From Clostridium ganghwense (GTDB lineage: Bacteria > Bacillota > Clostridia > Clostridiales > Clostridiaceae), in assembly GCF_026735165.1 (NCBI RefSeq), contig NZ_JAPQES010000006.1, positions 62,001-126,000 of the forward strand: a stretch of DNA of 64,000 bases, given 5' to 3'. How positions within the stretch are numbered: the first letter of the stretch is position 1; each line of letters opens with the position of its first letter. A program made the translations under genes and the position numbers. Under the pieces are notes generated by a model. It was not told where the DNA came from. It ran no database searches and was given only the letters and a program-made list of their open reading frames with translations. This document shows, in pieces, positions 54,026 through 63,992 of the stretch.

Positions 54026-56014
54026 TTATACCTCTTCTATATTATATTTTTTCATTTTTCTGTACATTGTACTTCTTCCAATTCCTAGGATTTTAGCGGC
54101 CGCAGCAATGTTCCCATTCAATCCCTGGATAGTTTTTACAATTGTATTTTTTTCCACTTCTTCTAATGTAAGTAATTCATTTTTAAAATTAATATCGTCA
54201 ATCATCTCTTTTGGTCTTATGTACCTTGGTAGATTTTTATGTGTTAAAACAGTATTATTTTCTGCTACATTTATTACTGTCTGCATAACATTCTGAAGTT
54301 CCCTAACATTTCCAGGCCAATTATAATTAATCATACCTTGATAAAACCTTTGACTTATACCTTTAATATTCTTCCCTGTATTTTTGCTGAATTTCTCTAA
54401 AAAATAGTCAATAAAAATCCTAATATCGTCTTTTCTTTCTCTTAAAGAAGGAGTATTTATAGTCATAACATTTATTCTATAAAATAAGTCACTTCTAAAA
54501 TTGCCAATTTCAACTTCTCTACTTAAATCTTTATTGGTTGCAGCAATTACTCTAACATCAATAGGAATAACATCATGTCCTCCTACCCGTACTACCTTTC
54601 TATCTTCTAATACTCTAAGCAAGCTTACTTGAGCATCAAGCGGCATATCACCTATTTCATCCAAGAAAATAGTTCCTCCATCTGCCAGTTCAAATTTACC
54701 TGGATGTCCTCCTCTTTTAGCTCCTGTAAAAGCCCCTTCTATATAACCAAAAAGTTCACTCGAAACTAATTCTCTTGGTATAGCTCCACAATTTAAAAAT
54801 ACGAAAGGATAATCTCTTCTATCACTCTCATTATGAATGGATTGTGCAAACATCTCCTTACCAGTACCACTTTCTCCTTGCAAAAGTATCGTGGTATTAG
54901 ACTTTGCAGAAATTGAAGCTAACTTTATAGCCTTCTTTATTGATTCACTGTTACCAAGTATATCATTAAAGGTAAATTTAGCATTTGCTCCAACAATCTT
55001 ATTTATCATACTGTGAACCATTTTTACTTCTCTAAAAGTAATAACTACACCTTCTAATCTTTTATCAACTTTAATAGGGGTTACATTTGTGATACATGTT
55101 TTCTTCCTTCCTGTTCTTGTTTTAAAATAAATTTCCTCTTCCTCGTATTTTCTACAGTTACTTATTCCTCTGATAATTGAGGCGGTATTGTCAGAACTTA
55201 GAATATGTTTAAAATTTTTACCTATTACGTCCTTTTCTTTAAAAGATAATAGTTTTTTAGCAAATCTATTTATACTAACAATACAACCTTTATTATCAAC
55301 TTTAATTATTCCCTCTGAAATAGATTCTGTAATTTCATAAAATCTTTCATTGGTAAGTTTAAGCTCTTTGTTTCTCTCTTCAAGTTTAATTTCTCTCTCA
55401 ATAGCTTCAGCTGCAGCTATTACCATGCCTAGTGTATGAGGATGTACGAGCTCATAGTTACCTGTTATACTAAGCACACCTAGTATTTGCTCATTTTTAT
55501 CTTTTATAGGACAAGCAGAAGAAGTTAACTTATGATGCTGCTGTATATAGTGTTCTCCCCCCAAAACCTGTATAGGCTTTCCAGTTATTAAAGCAATACC
55601 AATAGCATTAGTACCACTAGCCTCTTCTGTTACATTATATCCATCATATAAGCCTAGAGAACTGTACATATTAATAAGCTTTTCTTCACCAATGTGCGCT
55701 AAAACATATCCATCCCTATCTGTTAATCTAATAATAAAATCAGTATCCTTTACAAGTTTATAAAGACTATCCATAAAAGGTTTTGCCATATCTAATAAAG
55801 GAGCAAACTGTTTATATCTTTTATCTAATTCATGTTTTTCAAGTCTTACTGAAAATTCCTCAACAAAAGGATTTATTCCACACTCTTTACTACGTTTCCA
55901 TGATTCATAAATAACATCACGAATACCTTGTTTATTGAGAATACCTTCTTTGACAAATAATTTCCACTTATTTATTATCTCTTCATTTTTGTTAAGCAAC
56001 CTCTTAACAGTCAA
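54026..56014 (-). CDS. AcoR-like sigma-54-dependent activator (GAF-PAS-AAA+-Fis)
   Basis: A ~662-residue enhancer-binding protein. The N-terminal region has the AcoR-type YESWKRSKECGINPF motif and a GAF domain (EEASGTNAIGIALITGKPIQVLGGEHY), then PAS (~215-320), AAA+ with GESGTGKE, an intact GAFTGA loop and IFLDEIGD, and a C-terminal Fis HTH (GNIAAAAKILGIGRSTMYRKMKKY). A TTG at 56014, 7 nt after GGAGG, is the likely start; the ATG at 56029 contains the SD itself. It is adjacent to the sigma-54-driven antiporter operon, its probable target. The signal is unknown. Confidence 0.92.
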   Translation of the reverse strand: MTVKRLLNKNEEIINKWKLFVKEGILNKQGIRDVIYESWKRSKECGINPFVEEFSVRLEKHELDKRYKQFAPLLDMAKPFMDSLYKLVKDTDFIIRLTDRDGYVLAHIGEEKLINMYSSLGLYDGYNVTEEASGTNAIGIALITGKPIQVLGGEHYIQQHHKLTSSACPIKDKNEQILGVLSITGNYELVHPHTLGMVIAAAEAIEREIKLEERNKELKLTNERFYEITESISEGIIKVDNKGCIVSINRFAKKLLSFKEKDVIGKNFKHILSSDNTASIIRGISNCRKYEEEEIYFKTRTGRKKTCITNVTPIKVDKRLEGVVITFREVKMVHSMINKIVGANAKFTFNDILGNSESIKKAIKLASISAKSNTTILLQGESGTGKEMFAQSIHNESDRRDYPFVFLNCGAIPRELVSSELFGYIEGAFTGAKRGGHPGKFELADGGTIFLDEIGDMPLDAQVSLLRVLEDRKVVRVGGHDVIPIDVRVIAATNKDLSREVEIGNFRSDLFYRINVMTINTPSLRERKDDIRIFIDYFLEKFSKNTGKNIKGISQRFYQGMINYNWPGNVRELQNVMQTVINVAENNTVLTHKNLPRYIRPKEMIDDINFKNELLTLEEVEKNTIVKTIQGLNGNIAAAAKILGIGRSTMYRKMKKYNIEEV

Positions 56015-56063
56015 ACACACACCTCCCATTTACTCTTTGTATATTAGTGAATTATAACTTAAT

Positions 56064-56255
56064 CTAATCGTGTTTTTCATTTTCAGAATTACTTTCTTCA
56101 TCTTTAGATTTATACCAATCTTCAGGATCTTTTATTTCAAAAGGAAAAATATTGGCATTAAACTCTTTGCCTGAATCATCCATAGGATTTTTTACAATCA
56201 CGCCAAATATAATAGCAAGTAAAATTCCTATTAATATATAAACTAAAAACCTCAT
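56064..56255 (-). CDS. Small single-pass membrane protein, unknown
   Basis: A 63-residue protein with one N-terminal membrane helix (residues ~3-22) and an acidic, hydrophilic tail rich in Asp, Glu, Ser and Lys. I do not recognise a family. It has SD AAGGTGAA. It lies between the activator and SulP genes on the same strand. Confidence 0.65.
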   Translation of the reverse strand: MRFLVYILIGILLAIIFGVIVKNPMDDSGKEFNANIFPFEIKDPEDWYKSKDEESNSENEKHD

Positions 56256-56435
56256 AAATTCACCTTCTTATAAATTACTATTAATTTTACCTAGCTATAA
56301 ATTCTCTAATGCACTAACTATATAATTATTTTATCATACTTTTTAATAAGCAATTAAACATTTTATAAAATAAATGTAAATCATTGTAAATACATCTATG
56401 CATAAATCTTTCTCTCTATATGATTTATATATAAT

Positions 56436-56469
56436 AAAAAATACTCCTGCTTTTGCGGGAGTATTTTTC
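56436..56469 (-). terminator. Terminator of the SulP gene
   Basis: AAAAATACTCC and GGAGTATTTTT with a small TGC/GCG inner pair form a strong stem directly after the SulP stop; T-rich tail on the minus strand. Confidence 0.9.
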
Positions 56470-56483
56470 ATATAATATCTTCG

Positions 56484-58016
56484 TTATGCTAAGTTATCCG
56501 TAGCAACATGATACTTTGGATCTTCAATTATATTAACTTCTACTATATCATTTGCATCTTTAATTAATTGATAACATTCAGGGCTTAAGTGCCTTAAATG
56601 AAGTTTTTTTCCTAAATTTTCATATTTATCTGTTAAAGAATTTATGCTTTCTATACCTGAATGATCAAAAACTCTTGCATACATAAAATCTATTACAACT
56701 TCTTCAGGATCATTTTTAATATCAAATGCCTCCGAAAAGTTTCGTACCGAACCAAAGAATACAGCTCCACGTACTTGATATATCTTAACTCCTTTTTCAT
56801 CTACAAAAGGATTAACATCTATTCTCTTTCCTTTTTCCCAAGCAAATACAAGAGCAGATACAATTACCCCTACTCCTACTGCAATAGCTAAATCTGTAAA
56901 TACTGTAACTAATGAAACTAATACTATAATGAAAGCATCGCTCTTAGGAATATTACGTATAATTCTGAAGCTTGCCCATTCAAAAGTTGCTATAACTACC
57001 ATAAACATTACTCCAACTAATGCTGCTAAAGGTATTCTTTCAATAAGGTTTGAACCAAATAATATAAATCCTAATAAAAATAAAGATGCTGATATTCCTG
57101 ATAATCTTCTACGTCCACCAGAATTAATATTTATCATACTCTGTCCAATCATAGCACAACCACCCATTCCACCAAATAAGCCTGTAACTATATTAGCAAA
57201 TCCTTGTCCAACACACTCTTTATTACCTCTTCCTCTTGTTTCTGTAATTTCATCCACAAGTGTTAAAGTCATAAGTGATTCAATAAGCCCTACTGCAGCA
57301 AAAATCACAGAATAAGGTAAAATTATTTTTAATGTTTCTAAATCTATAGGAACTTTTGGTAAATGAAATTTAGGGAATCCTCCCCCAACATGAGCTATAT
57401 CTCCCACCGTTCTTGTATCTATTCCTAAACCATTCACTAGTAAAGATATTACTAAAATTGCTACTAATGATGATGGTACTGCTTTTGTTAATTTAGGCAA
57501 GAAATAACTAATAGCCATAGTTAATAAAACTAACCCTAACATAATCCATAACTTTGAACCAGTCATCCACTGTAATGTTCCATCCTGCGTAGGTATTTTG
57601 AATTGATTTAATTGAGCTAAGAAAATAACAATAGCAAGCCCATTTACAAATCCTAGCATTACAGGATGAGGTATCAATCTTACAAATTTGCCTAATCTTA
57701 AAATTCCTACTAATATTTGAATAAGTCCCATTATAACTACCGCTGCAAATAAATATTCCACACCATGCTTAGCTACAAGTTCTACCATAACAACAGCTAA
57801 TCCGCCTGTAGCTCCAGAAATCATTCCTGGTCTTCCTCCAAAAACAGCTGTTATAAATCCTACCATAAAAGCTGCATATAAACCTACTAATGGTTTAACC
57901 CCTGCTACCAAAGCAAAAGCTACTGCTTCTGGCACTAAAGCTAAAGCTACCGTAAGTCCCGACAGTACTTCATCTTTTACATTGATATTCCCATTACTTT
58001 CCTTGTTAAATATCAT
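56484..58016 (-). CDS. SulP-family anion transporter with STAS domain
   Basis: A 510-residue membrane carrier. Features include [73 protein letters not shown] and a C-terminal STAS domain (~400-495; [19 protein letters not shown]). SulP proteins move sulfate or bicarbonate, often with Na+ or H+. The substrate is not shown. The ATG at 58016, with GGAGG 6 nt upstream, is preferred over 58052. Confidence 0.92.
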   Translation of the reverse strand: MIFNKESNGNINVKDEVLSGLTVALALVPEAVAFALVAGVKPLVGLYAAFMVGFITAVFGGRPGMISGATGGLAVVMVELVAKHGVEYLFAAVVIMGLIQILVGILRLGKFVRLIPHPVMLGFVNGLAIVIFLAQLNQFKIPTQDGTLQWMTGSKLWIMLGLVLLTMAISYFLPKLTKAVPSSLVAILVISLLVNGLGIDTRTVGDIAHVGGGFPKFHLPKVPIDLETLKIILPYSVIFAAVGLIESLMTLTLVDEITETRGRGNKECVGQGFANIVTGLFGGMGGCAMIGQSMININSGGRRRLSGISASLFLLGFILFGSNLIERIPLAALVGVMFMVVIATFEWASFRIIRNIPKSDAFIIVLVSLVTVFTDLAIAVGVGVIVSALVFAWEKGKRIDVNPFVDEKGVKIYQVRGAVFFGSVRNFSEAFDIKNDPEEVVIDFMYARVFDHSGIESINSLTDKYENLGKKLHLRHLSPECYQLIKDANDIVEVNIIEDPKYHVATDNLA

Positions 58017-58196
58017 ACACGACCTCCTATTACTTATAGTGTCACAGTGCATAATAATATCATGAAAAATATATAAAAGCTATTAAATTATCTAAGTAAA
58101 CCTTTTCAATTTTTATGTTTATAAACCTTATTAATAAAAAAAGAACTGCCCTTATTTATGGTACAATTCTCCTTAATATTTATATTCTAATTATTG

Positions 58197-58605
58197 CTAA
58201 ATACTTTTTTCTAAAATATTAATAATCTCCTGATAATTCTCTAACATAGGCAATTTACAAACATTATTTTCACCAATTTTCTTCTCCCCACTTATGCATC
58301 ATTTGTAATATTGGCTTTACAGTATACCCCTTCTCTGTTATAGAATACTCTACCTTAGGGGGAATTTGATTATACTGTTTCCTATTTATTAATCCTTCTT
58401 GCTCTAATTCCTTAAGCTGTTGACTTAACATTTTATGTGTTATACCCGGCATAAGTTTTTTTAATTGATTATATCTCTGTGTCCCGTCTTCTCCTAGATG
58501 CCATAATATTACTGGTTTCCATTTTCCACCTATAACTGATAAAGTATACTCTATTGAACATTTTAATTTTCCTTTTTGATCTACCTGTATTTTATTTTTA
58601 GTCAT
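58197..58605 (-). CDS. HxlR-family regulator, possibly frameshifted at its 3' end
   Basis: The in-frame protein ends at 58270 after 111 residues. It has the HxlR winged helix: CSIEYTLSVIGGKWKPVILWHL, RYNQLKKLMPGITHKMLSQQLKELEQEGLI and YSITEKGYTVKPILQMMHKWGEENW. Directly after, a +1 shift opens 25 codons (GENNVCKLPMLENYQEIINI...) ending at a stop at 58197, which look like a normal tail. Either a one-base insertion cut the gene, or the tail is chance. HxlR proteins often sense aldehydes or quinones. It is divergent from a nitroreductase gene. Confidence 0.8.
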
Positions 58606-58614
58606 ATTCCTCCC

Positions 58615-58704
58615 CCTATACTTACCTTTCTCCTATACTTACCTTTTGGGTAGTATATTACCAAAAAGTGCATTCTTATATTATCAATTATACAATGCTA
58701 TACT
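58615..58704 (+). promoter_or_regulatory. Divergent control region of the HxlR/nitroreductase genes
   Basis: A direct repeat CCTATACTTACCTTT occurs at 58615-58629 and 58632-58646, 17 bp apart. The second copy also starts an inverted repeat, ACTTACC-TTTT-GGGTAGT. An extended -10 (TG-C-TATACT, 58696-58704) serves the nitroreductase gene. These are good candidates for HxlR binding sites. Confidence 0.65.
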
Positions 58705-58749
58705 AAAGTGGTAAAATTAAAAAGATAGTAGTTTTATAGGAGGCTTGTT

Positions 58750-59259
58750 ATGGATACAATAAAAGCAATTGCTGAAAGACGAAGTATTAGAAAATATACT
58801 TCAGAACCTGTATCTGATGAAACAATAAAAGAACTTTTAACAGCTGGAATGTATGCTCCATCTGCTGGCAACCAACAGCCATGGGATTTTATTGTTGTAA
58901 AAAGCAAAAAAATTTTATCAAAAGTTACTGAAGTTCATCCTTATTCTTATATGCTTAAAGAAGCCAGCGCTACAATTATTGTTTGTGGCAATTTAGAAAA
59001 AGAAAGGTTTAAAGACTTTTGGATTCAAGACTGTTCTGCTTCAACACAAAATATTCTATTAGCTGCTCATGCACTAGGTCTTGGTGCAGTTTGGCTTGGT
59101 GTTTATCCAGAAGCTGACCGTGTAAAAGGTATAAAAAAAATATTTAATTTACCAGAACACATTATTCCCCTTGCAATAATATCAATAGGTTATCCAGATG
59201 AAAAAAAATCAACGCCTGAAAGATATGATGAAACTAATGTTCATTATGAACAATGGTAA
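58750..59259 (+). CDS. Nitroreductase family protein
   Basis: A 169-residue FMN-dependent oxidoreductase. It has AIAERRSIRKYTSEPV, LLTAGMYAPSAGNQQPWDFIVV, DCSASTQNILLAAHALGLGAVWLG and ISIGYPDE, all typical of the family's short type. It probably reduces nitro, quinone or enone compounds. It is divergent from an HxlR regulator and followed by an aldo/keto reductase, suggesting an electrophile-response operon. Confidence 0.92.
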   Translation: MDTIKAIAERRSIRKYTSEPVSDETIKELLTAGMYAPSAGNQQPWDFIVVKSKKILSKVTEVHPYSYMLKEASATIIVCGNLEKERFKDFWIQDCSASTQNILLAAHALGLGAVWLGVYPEADRVKGIKKIFNLPEHIIPLAIISIGYPDEKKSTPERYDETNVHYEQW

Positions 59260-59293
59260 TATATTATTCTTAATTTAAAGGAGGAAATATATA

Positions 59294-60118
59294 ATGAAAA
59301 ATACAAACGATTGCACAATCCTCAATAATGGAGTTAAAATGCCTTGGCTTGGGTTTGGTACGTTTAAGGTAGAAGATGGAAACAAAGTTGTAGATGCTGT
59401 TAAAAAAGCTTTAGAGATTGGTTATAGACATATTGATACAGCTGCAATTTATGGCAACGAAGCTGGTGTTGGTCAAGCACTAAAAGAAAGTGGAGTAAAA
59501 AGAGAAGACATATTTTTAGTAAGTAAAGTTTGGAATTCAGAACAAGGCTATGAATCAACTTTAAAAGCATTTAATGATTCATTAGCCAAACTTGAAACAG
59601 ATTATTTGGATTTATATTTGATTCATTGGCCAAAAGAATTAACTAAAGAAACTTGGAAAGCATTAGAAAAACTATACAAAGAGGGTCGAGTAAAAGCTAT
59701 AGGTGTATCTAACTTTAAAGTACACCATCTTGAAAAATTAATGAGAGATGCAGAAATTATGCCTATGGTTAATCAAGTGGAATTTCATCCTCAATTTCCT
59801 CAGACTGAATTAATAGACTTTTGTAAGAAAAACAATATTCAATTAACAGCATGGGGACCTTTGATGCAAGGTAAAATATTTGAACTTCCTATAATGAAAG
59901 AACTCTCACAAAAATACAATAAATCTATTGCACAAATAGCTTTAAGATGGGATCTACAAATGGAAGTTGTAACTATACCTAAATCAATAAAATCTGAAAG
60001 AATTAAAAGTAATTCAGAAATATTTGATTTTGAAATATCGAATGAAGATATGCAAAGAATTTCTGAATTAAATACAGGAGTAAGAATTGGTCCTGACCCT
60101 GATAATATAGATTTTTAG
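59294..60118 (+). CDS. Aldo/keto reductase
   Basis: A 274-residue NADPH-dependent reductase of the 2,5-diketogluconate reductase/YvgN type. The catalytic tetrad is visible: Asp in GYRHIDTAAIYGNE, Tyr in the same stretch, Lys in VSKVWN and His in YLIHWP. The C-terminal NADPH-binding TIPKSIKSERIKSN is present. It reduces aldehydes such as methylglyoxal in relatives. It lies 34 bp after the nitroreductase gene, with SD AAAGGAGG, and is followed by a strong terminator. Confidence 0.94.
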   Translation: MKNTNDCTILNNGVKMPWLGFGTFKVEDGNKVVDAVKKALEIGYRHIDTAAIYGNEAGVGQALKESGVKREDIFLVSKVWNSEQGYESTLKAFNDSLAKLETDYLDLYLIHWPKELTKETWKALEKLYKEGRVKAIGVSNFKVHHLEKLMRDAEIMPMVNQVEFHPQFPQTELIDFCKKNNIQLTAWGPLMQGKIFELPIMKELSQKYNKSIAQIALRWDLQMEVVTIPKSIKSERIKSNSEIFDFEISNEDMQRISELNTGVRIGPDPDNIDF

Positions 60119-60149
60119 GTTAAAAACTTGAATTGGTCTGCAAATAAGC

Positions 60150-60202
60150 TAAATCTGTAAATGAGTTTGTATAAATTCACAAACTTATTTACAGATTTTT
60201 TA
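60150..60202 (+). terminator. Terminator of the nitroreductase/reductase operon
   Basis: AAATCTGTAAATGAGTTTGT and ACAAACTTATTTACAGATTT form a 20-bp stem with one mismatch, followed by TTTTATTTT. Confidence 0.9.
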
Positions 60203-60258
60203 TTTTAAAATACTATAACTTCTTACTTGATATAAAGAAATAATCTCTATCATTATAT

Positions 60259-60513
60259 TTAATTCGGCATTACATGAACAATTTGTTGCAAGCGAACGTA
60301 GAATACCGTATCACTATCATACGTCTTCACAACAACATGATCAGGCTTTACATCTTCTAGTATACCCTGTATGTTTCCCCTAACTGTTTCAATAACTACT
60401 GATTGTCCTATGATCATCCTTAGTGCTTCTACAACATAAGGATCTATTAGTGTAACATATTTTATTGGCTGTCTACTTTGCATCATGGGCATTTGATATA
60501 ACTGATAATTCAT
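60259..60513 (-). CDS. DUF2642-like small protein
   Basis: An 84-residue protein. A short Met/Gln-rich start (MNYQLYQMPMMQSRQP) is followed by a domain resembling DUF2642/YuzF (YVVEALRMIIGQSVVIETVRGNIQGILEDVKPDHVVVK, VFYVRLQQIVHVMP). Relatives in Bacillus are linked to spores. The ATG at 60513, with GGGAG 7 nt upstream, is preferred over 60552. Confidence 0.75.
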   Translation of the reverse strand: MNYQLYQMPMMQSRQPIKYVTLIDPYVVEALRMIIGQSVVIETVRGNIQGILEDVKPDHVVVKTYDSDTVFYVRLQQIVHVMPN

Positions 60514-60695
60514 TCTCTCACTCCCAAATAATTTAATGTACTGTACTCTCATAATATTTACTATGTATAGATAAGGTTACATTTTAATATAAAAAGTTTA
60601 TCTGATATACATACAAAACGTAGTTATAGAGAAACGGTGAACCGTATCATTACTAAGCGCATCAGACTGTTGACAAAATATATTTATCAAAGCCT

Positions 60696-60725
60696 CAGTA
60701 ATCTTACATAAACGTAAGATTACTG
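60696..60725. promoter_or_regulatory. Perfect hairpin/palindrome upstream of the small membrane protein gene
   Basis: CAGTAATCTTAC and GTAAGATTACTG are perfect 12-bp arms with the 6-nt loop ATAAAC, about 80 bp before the next ATG. No T-tract follows, so an operator or structured leader is more likely than a terminator. A smaller palindrome ACGGT-GA-ACCGT lies near 60633. Nothing else is visible between 60553 and 60806. Confidence 0.5.
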
Positions 60726-60806
60726 TCACTTGAATCAATATGAGTTAAATTGGATACATGTTACTATAAAAAAGAAGTAAATATTAATCTATGCGGAGGA
60801 ATTTTA

Positions 60807-61025
60807 ATGAAAAAATATCTTTTATCTTTAATATCATTTATTGTGGGATTCGGTTGTTTCGTTACCTTTAGCATCATCGGATCTGAAGTCGCTCCAGATG
60901 GTACTCTTATAGAACCATTTTTTCTAATACCAATTGGTTACTTATTCATAGCTATTGGTATAATAACCAGCATAGTATCATTCTTTCGTAACTATAAAAA
61001 ATCTAATAAATATAAAGACAATTAA
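60807..61025 (+). CDS. DUF3955-like small membrane protein
   Basis: A 72-residue protein with two membrane helices separated by a loop containing GTLIEPFFLIPIGYLF, a motif I associate with DUF3955. The C-terminus is basic. The ATG at 60807 has GGAGG 6-7 nt upstream; the frame open to 60750 lacks an SD. The function is unknown. Confidence 0.72.
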   Translation: MKKYLLSLISFIVGFGCFVTFSIIGSEVAPDGTLIEPFFLIPIGYLFIAIGIITSIVSFFRNYKKSNKYKDN

Positions 61026-61080
61026 ATCTTAGATTTTTAGAACTAAATATACTTGTTTATTGATAAATTTAATAAAATAA

Positions 61081-61123
61081 GAAAAAGCAAAGACTTTATA
61101 ATTAAAATCTTTGCTTTTTTAAT
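61081..61123. terminator. Terminator between the small membrane protein and ABC permease genes
   Basis: AAAAAGCAAAGA and TCTTTGCTTTTT form the stem; both strands have T-rich tails, serving the convergent genes. Confidence 0.88.
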
Positions 61124-61131
61124 GTCATTGA

Positions 61132-63243
61132 TTATTTTTTGTACATTATCTCTTTAATATATTTGTTCTTTGAAATATTATAGAAAATAACTTGAATTAC
61201 CATATACAATGCTATCATCAAAATTGTATTAATCATTATCTGATTATAGACAACTTGTGCTGATAGTACAATACTTATACAATATGTCCCCAAAAATCCT
61301 CCTATAAATACTGGAACAAAATATAGTATTTTTAACTCTTTACAAATTAGTTTTTTCAGTTCTTTATTTGTCATTCCTATCTTTGATATTTTTAATATTC
61401 TCTCTCTTTCTTCATCTACACTTGTTAAAATTTTATAATAAAGCACTACACCACTTGATATTAATATCAAAATACCTACAAAAAAGAATACAAAGAAAAC
61501 TGTTCCATATTGTTGGATAGGGTCTACCTTCGCTTCTTCTACATATACTGGTCTTAAATCATTTATATACTCTTCAATAGGATCATCATAGTCTACATCT
61601 TCAATAGTTGTATTATTCCAATAACTATCATCTAATCCATTTTTACTTTTAAGTAAATCAATCAAAGCATTAAAATACATTTCCCTATTTTCACTTAAAT
61701 TTATCTTATGATATACTTCTACCCTATCTGTCAATGTTAATTTTATCTTCTCATAATCACCATCATCTACAATGTAAGCATCACCACTATTATATGCAGA
61801 ATTTATAAAATGCACAGCAAATGGTACGAATTGATAAGGGATAGCATTTGGTTTTAAGCTAAAATGCTTATAATCTTTTATAATATTATCAAAATTATCT
61901 CGAGGAATTACTGCAAATTCCACTGTTGCTTGTTGCATACGTTCATAAATTGCATCATCATGTGATGTTATAATTGATTCATAGAAATCATGTTTCATTC
62001 CTCTGAGTGATGAAGATGGGTTTACAATCTCCATAAATTCTCCTGGTAGTATATCAACCTTTGTGTTCATATGTTGATTATATATACTTTCGCTTACTAT
62101 AGGCATATTAGTAGAATATATAGAAACTCTATCTTTACTAATAATTTCATATTCATCAACCGGTATATATTCAATAGTTTTGTAACTTTCTACATTTCCC
62201 CCAACTTGCTCAATTGCATTTTTCACTTCTTTTTCAGTTACATTATTATATTTCGTTGTTTGGACAAACATAATATCATCTATAAAGTTTTTCTCAAGAA
62301 GAGTTGGCATTGTAGCATATAGATTATATGAAAACTGTATCAAAAATATTGCTAATCCAATTAGTAATGATACTGTAAACAGCATACTTCTATAACTTAA
62401 TAATTTATGGGATAAATTCGTCAAAAAAAGAATATTTTTATTATATATATTTGGATACCTTTTTAAAATATTTTTAACTGATTCAATAAAGTTACCAATT
62501 AATAAATACAATCCAACTACTATAATTACTGGACATATCCACTTTAAAGCTTGTGTTAAGATAGTTTCTTCAATTGAAAATTGTGATTTTAAAATCTGCA
62601 ATATGACTAAAGAAGCAACCACCAAAACAAAACATATTATACCTGTATACTTTTTATGTTCTGTCACATCTTGTTTTATTGATGACTGAATAACGTCAAT
62701 TACAGACATTTTAGAAATACTTATTTTACCTAGTAAAGTACTGAATAAAAATATTGCATTAAAAATTCCTATTGTAAGTAAAATACTTTGATAGTTTACT
62801 CCAAACACTAACCCTTCTATATTTAACACTTTTGAAAATACCATATAAAAAATTCTTGAAAATATAAGTCCGCTTAACAAACCTACTATTAAGGAACTAC
62901 CTACAATAACTAAATTCTCGTAAAACACCATTTTTTTTAAGTTTTTTTGTGTCATTCCCAATGTCATATAGACACCAAACTCTTTTCCTCTATACTTAAT
63001 AAATGCTATTACCGTGTAGGAAATAAAAGCAACTGAAAATATAACTAAACCTCCAAATCCAGCAAAAAAAACCTTTCTTGCCACCCGTGAAACCATAGAC
63101 AACATTTCAGGTTCAAATAGTAGGTTGCTATACATAAAAAGAAGCATAACAGCAAAACTATTTACAAAAAAGAAAGAAATATATTTTTTAAAATTAAATT
63201 TTATATTTTTTATAACTATATGAGAGAATGTCACTTTAATCAC
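61132..63243 (-). CDS. FtsX-family ABC permease, BceB-like
   Basis: A 703-residue membrane protein with ten predicted helices and a large extracellular domain (~residues 310-600) between the helix groups, the BceB/VraG layout. Motifs such as KYRGKEFGVYMTLGMTQKNLKKMV and RILKISKIGMTNKELKKLI are FtsX-type. These permeases act in resistance to or sensing of peptide antibiotics. Its start overlaps the end of the ATPase gene by 4 bp. No adjacent two-component system is visible before the right edge. Confidence 0.9.
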   Translation of the reverse strand: MIKVTFSHIVIKNIKFNFKKYISFFFVNSFAVMLLFMYSNLLFEPEMLSMVSRVARKVFFAGFGGLVIFSVAFISYTVIAFIKYRGKEFGVYMTLGMTQKNLKKMVFYENLVIVGSSLIVGLLSGLIFSRIFYMVFSKVLNIEGLVFGVNYQSILLTIGIFNAIFLFSTLLGKISISKMSVIDVIQSSIKQDVTEHKKYTGIICFVLVVASLVILQILKSQFSIEETILTQALKWICPVIIVVGLYLLIGNFIESVKNILKRYPNIYNKNILFLTNLSHKLLSYRSMLFTVSLLIGLAIFLIQFSYNLYATMPTLLEKNFIDDIMFVQTTKYNNVTEKEVKNAIEQVGGNVESYKTIEYIPVDEYEIISKDRVSIYSTNMPIVSESIYNQHMNTKVDILPGEFMEIVNPSSSLRGMKHDFYESIITSHDDAIYERMQQATVEFAVIPRDNFDNIIKDYKHFSLKPNAIPYQFVPFAVHFINSAYNSGDAYIVDDGDYEKIKLTLTDRVEVYHKINLSENREMYFNALIDLLKSKNGLDDSYWNNTTIEDVDYDDPIEEYINDLRPVYVEEAKVDPIQQYGTVFFVFFFVGILILISSGVVLYYKILTSVDEERERILKISKIGMTNKELKKLICKELKILYFVPVFIGGFLGTYCISIVLSAQVVYNQIMINTILMIALYMVIQVIFYNISKNKYIKEIMYKK

Positions 63244-63992
63244 ACTCCCATCAAAATACTTTGCGTTTCTAGTATTTTATCAAAAAAAGCTTTTCTATCA
63301 CCATTTGACACAATTTCCATTTCTAATTCTCCATCTCTAACAAATATAACTCTTTTGCAAAATGAAGCAGCAAACGCATCATGGGTTACCATAAGTACAG
63401 TACTGTTAAGTTTTTCATTCATTTTTGATATGGTCTGCATAATACTATTTGAGGATTTTGAATCTAAATTTCCTGTTGGCTCATCAGCTAAAATTACAGA
63501 AGGTTCATTTATTAATGCTCTTGCTGCTGCTGTGCGTTGTTTTTGCCCACCAGAAATATGAAATGGATATTTTTCGTTTAAATTCTGTATTTCAAAAAAA
63601 TTCATTAGTTGCCTTACTTTCTTTTCTATTTTAGATGCCCTAACATTATCTAAAATAAGTGGTAAAGCAATATTTTCTTTAATCGTTAAACTATCAAGAA
63701 GATTAAAATCTTGAAATATATAGCCTATATTCTTTCTTCTAAAATAGCAAAGTTGTTCTTTATTCATGGAACAAATATCTTTTCCACCAATAACAGCTTC
63801 ACCCGATGTAGCAGTATCTATTCCAGAAAGTATGTTTAATAAAGTAGTCTTACCACTTCCTGATGGTCCCATAATACCGATAAAATCACCTTTTTGAGCT
63901 GAAAAACTAATACCGTTAAGTGCAGTTACTTGTTTTGCATTTTTATAGGCATTATAAATTTTGACCAAATTTTTTACATTAACCACTTCCAT
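63240..63992 (-). CDS. ABC transporter ATP-binding protein, BceA-like
   Basis: A 250-residue MacB/BceA-type ATPase. It has Walker A MGPSGSGKTT, Q-loop YIFQDFNLL, signature HISGGQKQRTAAAR, Walker B VILADEPTGNLDS and H-loop VTHDAF. It pairs with the BceB-like permease. The visible ATG is 8 bp from the window end and no SD can be seen, so the true start may lie a little further upstream. Confidence 0.9.
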   Translation of the reverse strand: MEVVNVKNLVKIYNAYKNAKQVTALNGISFSAQKGDFIGIMGPSGSGKTTLLNILSGIDTATSGEAVIGGKDICSMNKEQLCYFRRKNIGYIFQDFNLLDSLTIKENIALPLILDNVRASKIEKKVRQLMNFFEIQNLNEKYPFHISGGQKQRTAAARALINEPSVILADEPTGNLDSKSSNSIMQTISKMNEKLNSTVLMVTHDAFAASFCKRVIFVRDGELEMEIVSNGDRKAFFDKILETQSILMGV

